From positions 1-23,032 of the forward strand of contig DIDN01000090.1 in the NCBI GenBank assembly GCA_002418185.1: DNA of 23,032 nt, written 5' to 3'. The notes under the pieces were generated by a model. The model did not search any database and was not told where the DNA came from. It was given only the letters and a program-made list of their open reading frames with translations. This document shows positions 21,281 through 23,032 of this stretch, in pieces. Position 1 is the first letter of the stretch. Each line of letters begins with the position of its first letter. The DNA comes from Deltaproteobacteria bacterium UBA5799 (GTDB taxonomy: Bacteria > Desulfobacterota > GWC2-55-46). The position numbers and the translations under genes are program-made.

Positions 21281-22506
21281 AGATAGCGTTCGTAACGATA
21301 GGGTACTCCTCCTCTTGGGGAGGAGCGGAGATGGTTGCCGTAAACCTCTCGAGGGTCCTTAAGGAAAGGGGCTTCAAGGTCGATCTGTATGCAGATAGGG
21401 TTCAGGCCGACGCAGCCGGAGGCGCCGACGTCCATAGGATACCTTCCGTAAAATTTCTTTCCGCCGTAAGGCGCCTGAGTTTCAACCGAAACGTCAGCAA
21501 GGTCCTCTCCGGAAAAGAGTACGACGTAAGGCTGGGACTTTGCCAGTTCTTTCCGCTCGATGTGTACAGGGCAAGCGGTGGAGTTCACGCGCATTGGATG
21601 AGGCTCAGGTACCCAAATGCGTTTTTCAGGGCGCTGAAGTACATGACCTCTCCCGTAAACCTTGCCATGTGGTGGCTTGAGAGTAATCTGATGAAAAAAA
21701 GGAACCACCGCATGATAATCACAAACTCTAAACTCGTCAAATCCCACATCATCCGTTATTTCAATTTGGACTCTGACACCATCAGGGTCGTCTATAACGG
21801 CGTAAACCACGATGTTTTTAATCCGGATTTAAAACAAAAATACGGGAGTTTCAGAAAAGCACTGGGGGTCCCCGGAGGCAGGGTCGTCGCGCTGTTCGTT
21901 GCGAATAACTGGGAAAGAAAAGGGTTGCCTACGATAATAAGAGCGCTCGCTCGGGTAGAGGGTGTAACGGTAGTCGTTGTGGGCAGGGGAAGAAAGGGAA
22001 AGTTCTTGAGGCTGGCCGAGAGATGCGGCTTGGATTCGCAATCGTTGATATTCGCTGGCGCTACCGGGAACATAGAAAAATTTTACGCAGCGGCGGATTT
22101 TTTCGTCCTCCCTACGCAGTATGACCCGTGCTCAAATGCCTGCCTCGAGGCGATGGCGTGCGGTCTTCCGGTAATCACAACCCTTGAAAACGGCGCATCG
22201 GAATTCATAGAACACGGCAAAAACGGGTTCGTCCTCCGGAACTGGGACGATCATGAAGGCCTAAGCGGACTTTTTCTGAAGCTCAAGGACAGGTCTGTAA
22301 GGGAAAAAATGGGTAAATCCGCGCATGAGGCACTAAGATGTTTTACGTGGGACAGGACCACGGAAGAGACTCTCAGGGTCTTGGAGGAGGCGGCAATTAA
22401 AAAAACATTTCGACTCGCTGACAGGACAATACATTCAGAACAACCGCATGAAAAACCGGGTGCGCCAAGCGGGGCCGTGTGGAGAGGAAGGAAAAGGGAC
22501 CGCTGA
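21277..22506 (+). CDS. GT4-family glycosyltransferase, WaaG-like
   Basis: A 409-residue GT-B glycosyltransferase resembling WaaG (LPS core glucosyltransferase I). It starts MKIAFVTIGYSSSWGGAEMV, with the WaaG-type GGAE loop (15-18), and DVYRASGGVHAHWMR (95-109) matches the WaaG-like acceptor region. NNWERKGL (210-217) and VVVVGRG (232-238) open the donor domain. The donor motif reads D283-x7-E291 (DPCSNACLE), with Asp in place of the first Glu of EX7E, a known variation in this subfamily. The last 35 residues form a polar, Arg/Lys/Pro-rich tail beyond the normal fold. It probably adds a hexose to the heptose region near the kinases' targets. The donor sugar is unknown. Confidence 0.88.
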   Translation: MKIAFVTIGYSSSWGGAEMVAVNLSRVLKERGFKVDLYADRVQADAAGGADVHRIPSVKFLSAVRRLSFNRNVSKVLSGKEYDVRLGLCQFFPLDVYRASGGVHAHWMRLRYPNAFFRALKYMTSPVNLAMWWLESNLMKKRNHRMIITNSKLVKSHIIRYFNLDSDTIRVVYNGVNHDVFNPDLKQKYGSFRKALGVPGGRVVALFVANNWERKGLPTIIRALARVEGVTVVVVGRGRKGKFLRLAERCGLDSQSLIFAGATGNIEKFYAAADFFVLPTQYDPCSNACLEAMACGLPVITTLENGASEFIEHGKNGFVLRNWDDHEGLSGLFLKLKDRSVREKMGKSAHEALRCFTWDRTTEETLRVLEEAAIKKTFRLADRTIHSEQPHEKPGAPSGAVWRGRKRDR

Positions 22507-22522
22507 GCCCTGTTTCAGGGCT
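22506..22522 (+). other. Hairpin after the WaaG-like gene
   Basis: AGCCCTG (22506-22512) pairs perfectly with CAGGGCT (22516-22522) around a TTT loop, starting at the WaaG-like gene's stop codon. Only ACCCTTTG follows, so it is at best a weak terminator. A poor promoter candidate (TTGCAA at 22528-22533) follows. Confidence 0.35.
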
Positions 22523-22556
22523 ACCCTTTGCAAACCGCCTTTAAACTTATCCTGAT

Positions 22557-22624
22557 AGGAGGATTCGGTGCAGGCATCAGGCCTGCCAAATTACGATTAT
22601 GCAAAAAAAAGAGATTTTCCCTGA
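22557..22624 (+). promoter_or_regulatory. Strong ribosome site with an 18-codon upstream ORF overlapping the sulfotransferase start
   Basis: A perfect AGGAGG (22557-22562) sits five bases before a GTG (22568). That GTG opens an 18-codon ORF (reading MQASGLPNYDYAKKRDFP) ending at TGA 22622-22624, in a different frame from the sulfotransferase ATG at 22599, which has no ribosome site of its own. A perfect 6-base stem (GCAGGC 22570-22575 with GCCTGC 22581-22586) lies within it. An A8 run (22603-22610) lies where both frames overlap. Dropping one A would fuse the frames. Confidence 0.4.
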
Positions 22625-23032
22625 TTTTCTCATAGCAGGCGCTACAAAATGCGGAAGCACCTCACTGTATTCGTGGCTCGACCAGCACCCTGACATATAC
22701 ATGACCAAGCCTTGGAAGGAGCCTGCTTTTTTCGATGCTGAATTCCACAAGGGGCGCGACTTCTATTGGAACAAGTATTATGGCACATGGGGCGGAGAGA
22801 AGCTCGCAGGAGAGGCCAATGTGCGCAACCTTTCGGTGCCTTTCGTTGCGGAGCGCATCCATTCCGTCAACCCGGACGCAAAGCTCATAATACTAATGCG
22901 TAACCCGGTGGACAGGGCGCTTTCGCACTGGTGGCACCTTAGCTATCGTTATAGCAAGAAAAGGGAAATGGAACGGTTGTCGTTTGAAGACGCCTTGATG
23001 GAGAATTACGAACGGCTTAAAAAAGGGCTTTT
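22599..23032 (+). CDS. Sulfotransferase family protein (3' end beyond the window)
   Basis: The first 144 residues of a PAPS-dependent sulfotransferase. FLIAGATKCGSTSLY (10-24) is the 5'-phosphosulfate-binding loop with the expected Lys, WKEPAFF (39-45) the following segment, GEANVRNLSV (71-80) the mid-motif, and ILMRNPVDRALSHWWH (98-113) the 3'-phosphate-binding region with the conserved Arg and Ser. It would transfer sulfate to a glycan or lipid hydroxyl, probably on the polysaccharide built by this cluster. Neither PAPS synthesis genes nor the rest of the protein are in the window. The called ATG lacks a Shine-Dalgarno. The real start may be the GTG at 22568 if the A8 tract has one base too many or is bypassed. 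Confidence 0.85.
   Translation, partial: MQKKEIFPDFLIAGATKCGSTSLYSWLDQHPDIYMTKPWKEPAFFDAEFHKGRDFYWNKYYGTWGGEKLAGEANVRNLSVPFVAERIHSVNPDAKLIILMRNPVDRALSHWWHLSYRYSKKREMERLSFEDALMENYERLKKGL

Overview
The window comes from a Gram-negative bacterium. It carries two ADP-heptose:LPS heptosyltransferases, a heptose bisphosphate phosphatase, a Wzi-type outer-membrane protein and several LPS-core-type kinases. The DNA is GC-rich, with heavy use of AGG for Arg and ATA for Ile in the housekeeping part. I suspect a deltaproteobacterial (Desulfobacterota) or Nitrospirota-like lineage, but gene content alone does not prove it. No tRNA, rRNA, CRISPR array, transposase or insertion sequence was seen.

Positions 1-5765 hold housekeeping genes. 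A DUF2007 protein with a near-consensus sigma-70 promoter is followed by a class III sirtuin. Next come a YjbQ protein, rsmD and coaD (tightly packed), and a class I aminotransferase. A convergent AMMECR1-domain gene lies on the minus strand, divergent from nadA. Two intrinsic terminators (about 4077-4109 and 5738-5762) punctuate this part. A large calcium-type P-type ATPase fills 5765-8374 on the minus strand.

Positions 8576-13171 are an LPS inner-core unit on the plus strand with its own promoter. The order is heptosyltransferase (waaF-like), gmhB, heptosyltransferase (waaC-like), PAP2 phosphatase, UPF0104-type membrane protein and a 56-residue Trm112-like zinc protein. The first three genes are joined by ATGA overlaps. 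A 412-base stretch with no convincing gene then leads to a Wzi-family outer-membrane protein (13584-15095).

Positions 15201-23032 start with a second clear promoter and form a surface-glycan decoration cluster, all on the plus strand. The order is methyltransferase, GT4 glycosyltransferase, kinase, methyltransferase, kinase, kinase, methyltransferase, WaaG-like GT4, and a sulfotransferase cut by the window end. Three distinct InaA/WaaP-type kinases, three methyltransferases and a sulfotransferase suggest a heavily phosphorylated, methylated and possibly sulfated LPS core or related glycan. That combination is the most interesting part of the window. Other points worth a look are a triple TGCCATAA motif around the first promoter, an upstream ORF with a perfect Shine-Dalgarno overlapping the sulfotransferase start at an A8 tract, and long mononucleotide tracts confined among coding genes to the surface-glycan loci.
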